The position numbers and the translations under genes are program-made. 64,000 bases of DNA. Origin: DATARH01 sp036268425 (GTDB lineage: Bacteria; Pseudomonadota; Alphaproteobacteria; ATCC43930; CGMCC-115725). This document shows, one piece after another, positions 24,954 through 32,719 of this stretch. How positions within the stretch are numbered: position 1 is the stretch's first letter; every line of letters begins with the position of its first letter. The stretch lies in NCBI GenBank assembly GCA_036268425.1, contig DATAUE010000062.1, positions 1 to 64,000 on the forward strand. Direction: 5' to 3'. The notes below the pieces were generated by a model, which worked only from the letters and a program-made list of their open reading frames with translations, had not been told where the DNA came from and searched no databases.

Positions 24954-25384
24954 TCGAGCGCGAGACGATTTATGCCGCGTTGTATGCGCGGCTCAGCGGC
25001 GCCGCTGATTTCGTCACCGCGGCAAGACGGCTGCGTCATTGGAGCGAACTGACGCCGGCGGAGCAGCCGGCCTTGTTTATGCGGCAGAAGACCGAGATTG
25101 CCACGGTCCCGACGCTTGGCGCGCCGACGGTGTGGACACTGGGGGTTGAGCTCTACGTCTACGCCCACGCCAGCGACCCCTATGCCGCGCCGGCGACGGT
25201 GCTGAACCCGCTGCTCGACGCGGTCGAGGCGGCTTTGGCCCCGCTGGCGGCGACTGGCGTGCAGGATCTCGGCCTGCCGGCGATGGTGCAGCACGCTTAC
25301 CTCGCCGGCAAGATCGCCATCGACGAGGGCACGATCCGCGATCAGGCCGCTGCGATGATCCCTGTTGAAATTCTCTGTCTTTGA
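24950..25384 (+). CDS. Putative head closure / tail terminator protein
   Basis: A 144-aa protein with a GTG start overlapping the connector stop. Pattern: ERETIYAALYARLSGAADFV at the start, HWSELTPAEQPALFM at 32-46, a central WTLGVELYVYAH strand and AIDEGTIRDQAAAMIPVEIL at the end. This matches the alpha+beta layout of minor tail or tail-completion proteins that sit between head and tail tube. Assigned from layout and position. Confidence 0.55.
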   Translation: MIERETIYAALYARLSGAADFVTAARRLRHWSELTPAEQPALFMRQKTEIATVPTLGAPTVWTLGVELYVYAHASDPYAAPATVLNPLLDAVEAALAPLAATGVQDLGLPAMVQHAYLAGKIAIDEGTIRDQAAAMIPVEILCL

Positions 25385-25410
25385 AACCCGCCGTTAACAG
25401 GAGCCGACAC

Positions 25411-25617
25411 ATGGAAGAAAACGCCACCTCCGGCGCGCCGCCGACCGTGCCGGCATCGCCGGGCAGCGCCGACATCGCGAACATGATCGAGCGGTGGTGG
25501 GAAGATCACTTCCCCGGCTCGCCGGTGGCCCAGGTGACGCAGGCCTGGAACCACGCCTTCACCGCCAAGGAAGACCTGAAGCGGCGCGTTGCCGATCTGT
25601 CGCAGGGAGGGCAGTGA
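25411..25617 (+). CDS. Small hypothetical protein between tail terminator and tail tube genes
   Basis: A 68-aa protein from ATG 25411 with AGGAG upstream. It is acidic at the N-terminus, with a Pro-rich stretch (residues 8-20), then a helix (IANMIERWWEDHFPG) and a charged end. It contains no motif I know. Small genes at this position often encode packaging or tail accessory proteins. It sits immediately before the tail tube gene. Confidence 0.55.
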   Translation: MEENATSGAPPTVPASPGSADIANMIERWWEDHFPGSPVAQVTQAWNHAFTAKEDLKRRVADLSQGGQ

Positions 25618-25618
25618 C

Positions 25619-26383
25619 ATGCAGCTTGCGTTTGGCGCGGGTGCCTTGTGGGGCAACCGGACGGATGTTACCGGGTCCGGCATCGGGCCCGACCAGTTCG
25701 GCATTCTGCAGGACGTGCAGATCGACTGGGATTGGCAGACCAAGGAATTATGGGGCCAGTACCAGTTTCCGGTCGATATTGCACGCGGCCAGGGCAAGAT
25801 CACCGGCAAAGCCAAATTCGCCCGCATCTTTGGCGCGATCTACGGTGATCTGTTCTTTGGCCAGACGGCCGCCAGCGGACAACTGACGGTGGCGGAAAAC
25901 GAGGCGGCGACGGTGCCGTCGTCCTCGACCTACACCGTGACCGTCGCCAATGCGGCGGATTTCGGTGATGATCTCGGCGTGTTTTTTGCGTCGGGCGCCA
26001 ATGCCGGCGGGCGCTTTACCCGCGTCGAGACACCGTCGGGTACGGGCCAGTATTCGATGAACCCGGCGACTGGCATCTATACGTTTGCCGCCGCTGATGC
26101 CGGCGCCGCGGTGCTGATCAGCTATGTCTATACCAGGGCGTCGGGCAAGAAGCTGATGCTGACCAACCAACTGATGGGCTATACGCCGACCTTCAAGGCG
26201 ACGTTCTACACGACGAAGACGACGCAAGGCGTGCCGGCCGGCCTCGCGCTGATGCTGAACGCCTGTACGGCGACAAAGCTGTCGCTGCCGACCAAGATCG
26301 ACGATTACGAAATCCAGGAGTTCGATTTCAGTGCCTTTGCCGACGCGACCGGCACAATCGGCACGCTGAGCGTCAATGAGTAG
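25619..26383 (+). CDS. Major tail (tube) protein
   Basis: A 254-aa beta-rich protein. Features: VQIDWDWQTKELWGQYQFPV (about 30-49), GKITGKAKFARIFGAIYGDLFF, a central segment of about 90 residues resembling a surface Ig-like insertion (VPSSSTYTVTVANAADFGDDLG...FAAADAGAAVLISYVYT), then LMLTNQLMGYTPTFKATFYT, KIDDYEIQEFDFSAFAD. Position between tail terminator and chaperone genes supports the tube role (RcGTA gene 9 counterpart). Confidence 0.75.
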   Translation: MQLAFGAGALWGNRTDVTGSGIGPDQFGILQDVQIDWDWQTKELWGQYQFPVDIARGQGKITGKAKFARIFGAIYGDLFFGQTAASGQLTVAENEAATVPSSSTYTVTVANAADFGDDLGVFFASGANAGGRFTRVETPSGTGQYSMNPATGIYTFAAADAGAAVLISYVYTRASGKKLMLTNQLMGYTPTFKATFYTTKTTQGVPAGLALMLNACTATKLSLPTKIDDYEIQEFDFSAFADATGTIGTLSVNE

Positions 26384-26759
26384 CATGATCACCGAAACGA
26401 TTACGCTGGGCGGACGGCGGTTTGACGCCCGCCCGCTGAAACTCGGGCAGTTGCGGCGCGTACTCGACGCGCTGGAGCAGATGAGTGGCAAATCGGGTGG
26501 TGCGCTGATCGAGGCGGCCGCCGCGATCGTTGCCGCCGGCCTCGCCCCGGCGCAGCCCGAATTGACCGCCGAGGCCGTACTCGATCTTGAAGCGACCGTC
26601 ACAGAACTGAATGAAGCGGTTGCTGCCGTGCTGCACATCGCCGGGCTGCACCCCGCGGGGGAAGCGCCGCCGGTGGCGAGCCCCGGGCTGATCCCGGGCG
26701 ACAGCTCGGCGCCATTTACGGCGCCCTCGCCACCGGCTGCGGCTATTCCTACGGCGTGA
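26376..26759 (+). CDS. Tail assembly chaperone, upstream frame (G-like)
   Basis: A 127-aa protein overlapping the tube gene by 8 bp. It opens ETITLGGRRFDARPLKLGQLRRVLDALEQM, the typical start of GTA gp10/tail chaperone proteins, and is helical to about residue 95. The last 40 residues are Pro/Ala-rich and low-complexity. Its stop overlaps a GTG of the following frame (GTGA). A frameshift within 26615-26756 would fuse it to the downstream frame, as with lambda G and G-T. Confidence 0.7.
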   Translation: MSSMITETITLGGRRFDARPLKLGQLRRVLDALEQMSGKSGGALIEAAAAIVAAGLAPAQPELTAEAVLDLEATVTELNEAVAAVLHIAGLHPAGEAPPVASPGLIPGDSSAPFTAPSPPAAAIPTA

Positions 26760-27043
26760 TCGACGGCATGAGCCTTGCCGAAGCCGGCGAAATCTTCGGC
26801 TATTGGGAAGCCAACCCGCCACCGCATCTAATGCTGCAAGCAATCGCGCGCCTGATCGGCTGGGTGCCGCAGCCGGCGTCTGGCGGCGCCAGTCCGATCG
26901 GCGATATAGCCGCCACGCCGCCGCCGGGAATGGTGGTGCAGCGTGATGTCGATTTCGGCATGCCCGCGCCGCTCGATGCCGCGGCCTTGCGCGGGCGGAA
27001 CCGGGCCCGAGCCGTCGAGAGGGCAAAGCGCGACCGCCGTTGA
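26756..27043 (+). CDS. Tail assembly chaperone, downstream frame (T-like)
   Basis: A 95-aa product if started at GTG 26756. The frame is open from 26615, and the codons just before the GTG read GAIYGALATGCGYSYG, which looks like real chaperone sequence continuing into VIDGMSLAEAGEIFGYWEANPP. This favours production by a -1 shift from the upstream frame. A G5-AA run (26657-26663) is a candidate slip site. The C-terminal part is basic and Arg-rich. Confidence 0.6.
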   Translation: MIDGMSLAEAGEIFGYWEANPPPHLMLQAIARLIGWVPQPASGGASPIGDIAATPPPGMVVQRDVDFGMPAPLDAAALRGRNRARAVERAKRDRR

Positions 27044-27125
27044 CTGGTTCGCCGGCGGCCATTGCGCCTCATTCCCGCCAACAGCGATTTTGTTTACCTT
27101 TCCTTCAACAAAAGGGAGAGGTGGA

Positions 27126-27791
27126 ATGCGACGGCTGCGGCAGTTGGCACTGCTGGCGGGGTTGGCGGCTTGGCTCTGGCCGCAGATGACGAGCGCGGCT
27201 GGCGTGGCGGACGGCCCTGGGTGCCTGGGGGTTACGGCGGAGGAGTGCGTGCGCTGGCTGCGCACGACGATGACGCTTGACGAGGGGTTTCTCGCTACGG
27301 CCCTGGCGCAGCGGCATCAGGTGGATGTCAACGGCAAGCCGCTCGGCGGCGGGTTGATCACGGTCTATGCCCGGTTGCCGGGTCATATCGAGCCGTTGGT
27401 GATCCTGCTGCATTTGCGAGCGGATGACCGCGTGCAGAGCGTCGAATCGAACCTGTTGCGCGATCTGATCCCGGCGCATACCGAAGAGCTTTACGACCAG
27501 AGCGCAGTGTATGAAATCGTCACCCGGTTGCTTGGGCGGCGCTGTCCCCCGACCAGCAAGATCGAGCTTTATCGGTTTTTCGAGAACTCGGTAAAGCCAC
27601 GCATTCACCGGGAGCGCCAGGATCTCGCGAACGGCCTGTTCGGGCTGCACCGGGTTTTGTCGCATGTCGCTGGAGTGCCGCTTTGTGGCGGTGTTACGGT
27701 CGGGTACACGAATTTTGTCGAGTGGCGTGGCTCGTCGGATGTGCGGGCGGGACGCAGCGAGAAAAGTCTATCGTCAATCCAGCTGCAATAA
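27126..27791 (+). CDS. Exported hypothetical protein inserted before the tape measure gene
   Basis: A 221-aa protein from ATG 27126 with GGGAGAGG upstream. Residues 1-25 are a signal peptide (LALLAGLAAWLWPQMTSAAG). The mature part begins GPGCLGVTAEECVRWLRTTM and contains HQVDVNGKPLGGGLITVYARLPG and RADDRVQSVESNLL. Cysteines suggest a disulfide-bonded periplasmic or secreted protein. No family recognised. It splits the tail chaperone from the tape measure gene, normally neighbours, and is followed by a strong terminator hairpin, so it reads like a gene inserted into the cluster. Confidence 0.6.
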   Translation: MRRLRQLALLAGLAAWLWPQMTSAAGVADGPGCLGVTAEECVRWLRTTMTLDEGFLATALAQRHQVDVNGKPLGGGLITVYARLPGHIEPLVILLHLRADDRVQSVESNLLRDLIPAHTEELYDQSAVYEIVTRLLGRRCPPTSKIELYRFFENSVKPRIHRERQDLANGLFGLHRVLSHVAGVPLCGGVTVGYTNFVEWRGSSDVRAGRSEKSLSSIQLQ

Positions 27792-27824
27792 CCGTTCCGC
27801 GCAGGAACAATTTGGCATCGCTTT

Positions 27825-27847
27825 GGGGCGCTTCGGCGCCCCTTTTT
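27825..27847 (+). terminator. Intrinsic terminator between exported protein and tape measure genes
   Basis: GGGGCGC-TTCG-GCGCCCC followed by TTTTT: a 7-bp GC stem with a UUCG tetraloop and U-run. It ends 14 nt before the GTG start of the tape measure gene and just ahead of its GAGGTG ribosome binding site. As a terminator it would uncouple the exported-protein gene from the tail genes. Confidence 0.75.
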
Positions 27848-27861
27848 ATTTGAGGTGACGC

Positions 27862-29094
27862 GTGGCTGACGAAGTGCAGATCAAGGTCGGCGCTGATCTC
27901 GGTGATGCCGTCGCGGCGCTCAATACGCTGAAACAAGCGGTAGCCGGCGCGACGCAGCCGGTGGCGCAATTGAAGGCCGCCTTTGCCGATGTCGGCGTGT
28001 CCGTACAGCGCAGCAGCACTGCCGCGCTCACCGCCTTCAAGGCCGACATGCAGGCGATGGTCGCGGCGCAGGCGATTTCCACGCAGCAGGCACTCGGCTT
28101 TGACATTCAATACACTGCGCAGCGCAGCGCCGAGGAGCGTGCGCGGCTGTCGGATACGCTTGCCAGCGATGCTACGACGCTGGCTGACAAAGCTGCGAGT
28201 TACAGCGCGCTGATCGATCTCAGCGCGCGATACCAGCAACAGTTGTCGCAAGACCAGAAGCGCATCGCCGAAGCGACGCGCCAGGAGGCGAACCGGCTCG
28301 CCGAGCCCTATCGGCAGGTGTTTAACGAGATCGGCGCGGCGTGGCGCTCGGCGGTGACGGGGCTGGTCGCGGGCACGGTGAATTTCGGCGGCGCCGCCCT
28401 GCAGGTGGCGCGTTCGGTCGAGAGCGGCTTTATCGGGATGGCGCAGACGACACTGTCGCGCGCCGCGGCCGGGCCGCTGGCGTCGCTGCTGGGATTGGCG
28501 ACGCCGGCGGCCGGGGAAGGGGTCGGCGACGTCCTCGGCAATGCGGTCAGCCGGTTGCTGAGCGGTGCGCCGCAACAGCTTGGCCAGGCAGCGGCGGCAA
28601 CCGCGAATACTGCCGCACTGACGGCCAATACCGCGGCGCTCGGCGCGCTTGCCACGACACTGGGCGGCGCTGCCGCCGCCGGTAGCGCCGGTGTGCTGGG
28701 CGGCAGTGCCGCAGCGGCCGGCGGTGCCGCCGAACTCGGCGCGTCGGCTGGGGGTGGTGGGTTGTTCGGCTGGCTCGGCGGGCTGTTTGCGTTTGCCGGC
28801 GGCGGTATCGTGCCGTCGGCAGCAGGCGGTTGGGCCTTGCCGAATTTTCAGGGCGCGACGCCGGCCCTGCTGCACGCCCGCGAAATGGTGTTGCCGGCGC
28901 CGATCAGCGAAGGCCTGCAGGGCATGATTGCGCAAGGCGGCGCTGCTGGAACTGGTGGTGATATGCACCTGCATTTTCACGGCCCGTCCGACGGCCCGGC
29001 CGTTGAGCGCTGGTTCACCGGCCTCCTGGCGCGCAGCCCCGGCACGGTGCGCAACATGCTGCGCTCCAATGCGCTGACCCCGCGCTCCATCTGA
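27862..29094 (+). CDS. Phage tail tape measure protein (short)
   Basis: A 410-aa protein, GTG start. Residues 1-150 are coiled-coil-like and Ala/Gln-rich (VGADLGDAVAALNTLKQAV, RYQQQLSQDQKRIAEATRQEANRL). The middle has long hydrophobic Ala/Gly stretches. The C-terminus has the hallmark GGIVPSAAGGWALPN...LLHAREMVLPAPISEGLQ and HLHFHGPSDGPAVERW. By the usual rule of thumb of about 0.15 nm per residue this sets a tail of roughly 60 nm, short like that of GTAs. Counterpart of RcGTA gene 11. Confidence 0.85.
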   Translation: MADEVQIKVGADLGDAVAALNTLKQAVAGATQPVAQLKAAFADVGVSVQRSSTAALTAFKADMQAMVAAQAISTQQALGFDIQYTAQRSAEERARLSDTLASDATTLADKAASYSALIDLSARYQQQLSQDQKRIAEATRQEANRLAEPYRQVFNEIGAAWRSAVTGLVAGTVNFGGAALQVARSVESGFIGMAQTTLSRAAAGPLASLLGLATPAAGEGVGDVLGNAVSRLLSGAPQQLGQAAAATANTAALTANTAALGALATTLGGAAAAGSAGVLGGSAAAAGGAAELGASAGGGGLFGWLGGLFAFAGGGIVPSAAGGWALPNFQGATPALLHAREMVLPAPISEGLQGMIAQGGAAGTGGDMHLHFHGPSDGPAVERWFTGLLARSPGTVRNMLRSNALTPRSI

Positions 29095-29104
29095 GGCGAA
29101 CCGC

Positions 29105-29731
29105 ATGATCGCGATCTTTCCAGTGCTGCCAGGTCTTGGCTGGTCAATCAAAAAAGCGCCGCGTTTTGCGACACGCACTCAGCGCGCGGTTTCGGGCCGC
29201 GAATTGCGCGTGCTCGACCAGCCGGTGCCGATTTGGACCTGGACGCTGACCTATGCGCTGCTGCGCGACCAATGGGACGCGCGGGCGCCCGGTGGCCCTG
29301 GCGTCGGATATGACGAGTTGCGGACGATCGCCGGGTTTTTCCTGCAACAGCAAGGCAGTTTCGCGCCGTTTCTGTTCCACGACCCGAGCGACGACGCGGT
29401 TAGCGGACAGATGCTCGGCACCGGTGATTCCAGCGCCAATGTGTTTCAGCTGGTGCGCAATATGGGCGGCTTTACCGAGCCGATCACCGCGCCCGATACG
29501 GTTGACGCCCTCTATTGCAACGGCGTACGGCAGGACTCGGCGAGTTATGCCATCGATGCTGCGACCGGACAGGTGACGTTCACCACACCGCCGACCGCCG
29601 GGCAGGCGATCACCGCCGATTTCACCTACCGGTTCCGCGTCCGATTTGCCGACGACACTCTGGAGTTCGAAAACTTCATGTATCAGCTATGGCAGTTGAA
29701 GCAGGTCAAATTGCAGTCGGTGCTGCCATGA
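29105..29731 (+). CDS. DUF2460/TIGR02217 distal tail protein (GTA gp12-like)
   Basis: A 208-aa protein with the family signature FPVLPGLGWSIKKAPRFATR at the start, WTWTLTYALLRDQWD (about 40-54), GFFLQQQGSFAPFLFHDPSDD and FRVRFADDTLEFENFMYQLW near the end. In RcGTA this protein forms the distal tail ring. It is the first of the characteristic DUF2460-DUF2163-NlpC block. Its stop overlaps the next ATG (ATGA). Confidence 0.88.
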   Translation: MIAIFPVLPGLGWSIKKAPRFATRTQRAVSGRELRVLDQPVPIWTWTLTYALLRDQWDARAPGGPGVGYDELRTIAGFFLQQQGSFAPFLFHDPSDDAVSGQMLGTGDSSANVFQLVRNMGGFTEPITAPDTVDALYCNGVRQDSASYAIDAATGQVTFTTPPTAGQAITADFTYRFRVRFADDTLEFENFMYQLWQLKQVKLQSVLP

Positions 29732-30681
29732 GGCCATGTTCGGCAGCGCTCGCTGCCTATCTGGCAGCGAATGACAGTATCGTCATGGCCGACCTCTACA
29801 CCTTCGCCCTGACCAGCGGCGAAGTATTGCGCTATTCCGGCTGGACGACCGCGCTGTCCCTGCCGTTGGCGGCGTTTCCTGCCGGTAGCCACAACAGCGC
29901 TGGCGTCGAGCCCGTTGGGTTTGCCTTGGGGCCACGCTTTGGGCGATCCCAGGTGTCGACCAAGATCGGTGTCGAGGCGACCGAACTCGACATCACGGTC
30001 TATGCCGGCGCGGGCGACGTCGTTGGCACGACGCCGTTTGCCGAGGCGGTGCGGGTCGGGCTGTTCGACGGCGCGACCGTCGAACTCGATCGGCTTTTTG
30101 CGCCGCCGGCTGCTGCCGGCTCAGGCGCGATCGATACCAGCCTTGGCGCGGTCCTGTGGTTTTACGGCCGGGTCGCTGAATGCGATGTCGGGCGCAGCGC
30201 GATCGCGATCAAGGTCAAGTCGCTGATGAACCTGCTGGCGGTGCAGCAGATGCCGCGGCGACTTTACGGCGCGAGTTGCAGCCATGCCTTTGGCGATGCG
30301 ATGTGCGGCTATGACCGGGTTGCCGGCCATAACGCTGCCGGCGGGGCGACCGGGCTCGGTGCGGTGTCGGTCGGCGCGCTGGCTGGCTCGACTCAGGCGC
30401 AAATCGTCACGGGGTTTGTACCGACGCCGGCGACCGCTTACGACCAGGGCACAATTGCCGCGACGTCCGGCGCCAATGGCGGCGCCTCGCGGACGATTGC
30501 GCAGCTCGCCGGCGGCATCGCCTCTCTATTGCAGCCGTTCCTGTCACCGGTATTGCCCGGCGATCGGTTTCAACTGCTGCCGGGCTGCGACCATACGGTG
30601 GCGACCTGCAACGGCACTTTTACCAATCTTCTGCGCTATGGCGGCTTTCCCTACATTCCACCGCCGGAGACCGCGGCGTGA
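29728..30681 (+). CDS. DUF2163/TIGR02218 tail hub protein (GTA gp13-like)
   Basis: A 317-aa protein from ATG 29728, overlapping the DUF2460 stop; an earlier in-frame ATG would lie inside that gene. Family features: YLAANDSIVMADLYTFALTSGEVLRYSGW, EATELDITVYAG (about 85-96), LFDGATVELDRLF, the CSHAFGDAMCGYDR cysteine cluster (about 190) and the end LLPGCDHTVATCNGTF...NLLRYGGFPYIP. The cysteines recall the iron-sulfur site reported for RcGTA hub proteins. Its stop overlaps the GTG of the NlpC gene. Confidence 0.88.
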   Translation: MRPCSAALAAYLAANDSIVMADLYTFALTSGEVLRYSGWTTALSLPLAAFPAGSHNSAGVEPVGFALGPRFGRSQVSTKIGVEATELDITVYAGAGDVVGTTPFAEAVRVGLFDGATVELDRLFAPPAAAGSGAIDTSLGAVLWFYGRVAECDVGRSAIAIKVKSLMNLLAVQQMPRRLYGASCSHAFGDAMCGYDRVAGHNAAGGATGLGAVSVGALAGSTQAQIVTGFVPTPATAYDQGTIAATSGANGGASRTIAQLAGGIASLLQPFLSPVLPGDRFQLLPGCDHTVATCNGTFTNLLRYGGFPYIPPPETAA

Positions 30682-31121
30682 GCGGCCCGCGGCAGGCGGT
30701 CGTCGCAGAAGCGGAGCGCTGGATCGGGACGCCGTTTCATCACGCCGCACGGGTTGAGCAGGCCGGTGTCGATTGCCTGATGCTGCTCGCCGAAGTGTAC
30801 GAGCGAGCCGGCATCGTGCCGCGTGTCGAACCGCCATTTTATGTGCCGGACTGGCACCTGCATCGCGATGCCGAGCGCTACATGGAGGGTCTGCTGCGCT
30901 ACGCCTGCGCAATCGATGCGCCGCCGCGCCCCGGCGATATCGCGCTATTCAAGTTCGGGCGCACGTTCAGCCACGGGGCGATCGTCACGGCGTGGCCGCG
31001 GCTGATCCACGCCTATTGGGCAATCGGCGTCGTCTGGGGCAGCGCCGGCCTGCACCCGCTTGCCGGGCGACCAGTGCGATTTTTCAGTCCGTTTATCGAC
31101 GATGAGGCAGTGAGGCAATGA
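30678..31121 (+). CDS. NlpC/P60-family cell wall peptidase of the tail tip (GTA gp14-like)
   Basis: A 147-aa cysteine peptidase (TIGR02219-like). Catalytic Cys33 in AGVDCLMLL, His99 in TFSHGAI and His111 in RLIHAYW form the expected triad, and IGTPFHHAA is the usual N-terminal motif. It should open peptidoglycan as DNA is delivered. The active-site context is CLM, where many relatives have CAG or CWG. The start is a GTG overlapping the DUF2163 stop. Confidence 0.88.
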   Translation: MSGPRQAVVAEAERWIGTPFHHAARVEQAGVDCLMLLAEVYERAGIVPRVEPPFYVPDWHLHRDAERYMEGLLRYACAIDAPPRPGDIALFKFGRTFSHGAIVTAWPRLIHAYWAIGVVWGSAGLHPLAGRPVRFFSPFIDDEAVRQ

Positions 31122-31204
31122 CGTTCCACAGCATCGGCCAAAGATTGGTGCAGGTGAATTTAGGGCGCTCCGCTCCAGTGCCTCGTTGTCGCACTGCCTC
31201 ACTG
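31108..31204. repeat. 10-bp inverted repeat flanking the NlpC - tail-tip gene junction
   Basis: CAGTGAGGCA (31108-31117, at the end of the NlpC gene) and TGCCTCACTG (31195-31204) could fold around a 77-nt loop that includes the whole intergenic spacer. No U-run follows, so it is not a simple terminator. The 90-bp spacer holds nothing else and the following gene lacks a good ribosome binding site. Confidence 0.4.
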
Positions 31205-31211
31205 TAAATAC

Positions 31212-32552
31212 ATGCCGGGATTCAGCGCTGGCAAAGGCGGCGGGCCGAGTCCGTTCGTCAACGCCTTCTCAAACCCGAGCCTCGGCTCGCTGCGCTACAA
31301 TACGAGCCAGGCCGGCAGTCCAATCAACATCTGCTATGGAACCCAGCGGGTCGCTGTCAACCTGATCGAGTTCTGGGGCTTTACCGGGTCGGGCGGCAGC
31401 AAAGGCGGCAAGGGACTCGGCAGTTCCGGCGGCAAAAAGGGGTCGAACCAGAATTATGCTGTCGATGTCGCGTTTGGTCTATGCCAAGGGCCGGTCGGAT
31501 TTACCGGCTCGCCGCACGGCATTGGCGGCAACAACCTGGTCTGGTCGAATAGCGGTCTCGCTGCCGGGCTCGGCAATGTCGGACTGAATGGCTACGCCGG
31601 CGATGACGGCCAGACGCCCGACCCCGTTTTCGCCAGCGCCGATCCAAACACGCCGGTGCTGGGCTATTCCGGCACCTGTTATGTCACCGGCACGCCGATG
31701 CAGTTGGGGTCGTCGCCGGCGCTGCCCAATATCTCGTTCGAGATCACCGGCTTCGCCGCCGGTAGTGCCGGGCCGAGCTATCCCGGCGATGCACGCCCCG
31801 ACGCGATCGTCATCGACCTGTTGACCAACCCACGCTACGGCGCGGGTTTTCCCGCCGGCAATCTCGACAGCGGCGGCAGCGTCGCCGATTGGGGCAATTA
31901 TTGCCAAGCTGCGGAACTGGCCGTGTCGCTGCTTCTCGACCGCCAGCAACCTTGCGCCCGCTGGCTCGAAGAGATTGCGCAACTGACAGTGTCGGCAGTG
32001 GTGTGGTCAGGCAGTACGCTGAAGGTCATCCCGTATGGCGATGTGGCGCTGTCCGCCAACGGCGCCGCGTGGACGCCGAATCTCACCTGGCAATACAGCC
32101 TCGGCGACGGCGATTTTATCGATTTCGGCGGCGGTAGTGATCCGGTGGTGTTGACCCGGGCGGATCCGGCGCAGGCGACCAACTGGCTGAGCCTCGAATA
32201 TATGGACGCAAGCAACAGCTACAACCCGCAGATCGTACCGGTATTCGACCAAGGGCTGATCGACCGCTACGGCGTGCGCAGCGAGCCGTCGATCCAGGCG
32301 CATGAATTCACCAACCCGACCAGTGCCGTGGTGTCGGCGCAGTTGATGCTGCAACGCAAGGCGTATGTCCGCAACAACTACAAATTCAAGCTGGGCTGGC
32401 GCTACTCGCTACTGGAGCCGATGGACATCGTGCTGCTGACCGACGCGGCGTTGGGCCTTGCCGGAGCGGCCGTGCGGATCATTCAGATCGACGAGGACGA
32501 TAACGGCGAGTTGACCGTGACGGCGGAGGAAATCCCCGGCGGCACTCCTTGA
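31212..32552 (+). CDS. Tail tip protein, N-terminal part of a GTA gp15-like host-specificity protein
   Basis: A 446-aa protein with a Gly/Lys-rich segment (about 60-82, SGGSKGGKGLGSSGGKKGS), SPINICYGTQRVAVNLIEFWG near 38-56 and the phage-tail_3-type region RPDAIVIDLLTNPRYGAGF (about 196-214), LTWQYSLGDGDFIDF, FTNPTSAVVSAQLMLQRKAYVRNNYKF. In many alphaproteobacterial GTAs this continues as one very large protein. Here it stops at 32552, and the continuation appears as a separate gene after a REP-like repeat. Confidence 0.78.
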   Translation: MPGFSAGKGGGPSPFVNAFSNPSLGSLRYNTSQAGSPINICYGTQRVAVNLIEFWGFTGSGGSKGGKGLGSSGGKKGSNQNYAVDVAFGLCQGPVGFTGSPHGIGGNNLVWSNSGLAAGLGNVGLNGYAGDDGQTPDPVFASADPNTPVLGYSGTCYVTGTPMQLGSSPALPNISFEITGFAAGSAGPSYPGDARPDAIVIDLLTNPRYGAGFPAGNLDSGGSVADWGNYCQAAELAVSLLLDRQQPCARWLEEIAQLTVSAVVWSGSTLKVIPYGDVALSANGAAWTPNLTWQYSLGDGDFIDFGGGSDPVVLTRADPAQATNWLSLEYMDASNSYNPQIVPVFDQGLIDRYGVRSEPSIQAHEFTNPTSAVVSAQLMLQRKAYVRNNYKFKLGWRYSLLEPMDIVLLTDAALGLAGAAVRIIQIDEDDNGELTVTAEEIPGGTP

Positions 32553-32607
32553 GTAAACAATAGTTGTGCCTGCGGGGCGGCCTCCCGCGCCGATTTTTGT
32601 TCCACTA

Positions 32608-32690
32608 CGGCGTCACTCCCGTGCAAGCGAGATCCCAGAGCAACCGCTCCGTTGCTTACGTCGGGTCTCCGCCTTGCGGCGATGACGAAG
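32608..32690. repeat. REP-like palindromic element between the two tail-tip genes
   Basis: GTCACTCCCGTGCAAGCGAGATCCC...GGGTCTCCGCC...GATGACG, containing AGCAAC-CGCTCC-GTTGCT. The outer arms also pair, giving a long hairpin. It fills most of the 167-bp spacer 32553-32719 and is of the same intergenic class as the elements at 8052 and 22726. Confidence 0.5.
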
Positions 32691-32719
32691 TTGAATTTCC
32701 TGCCAAAGGTTAAAGCGAC

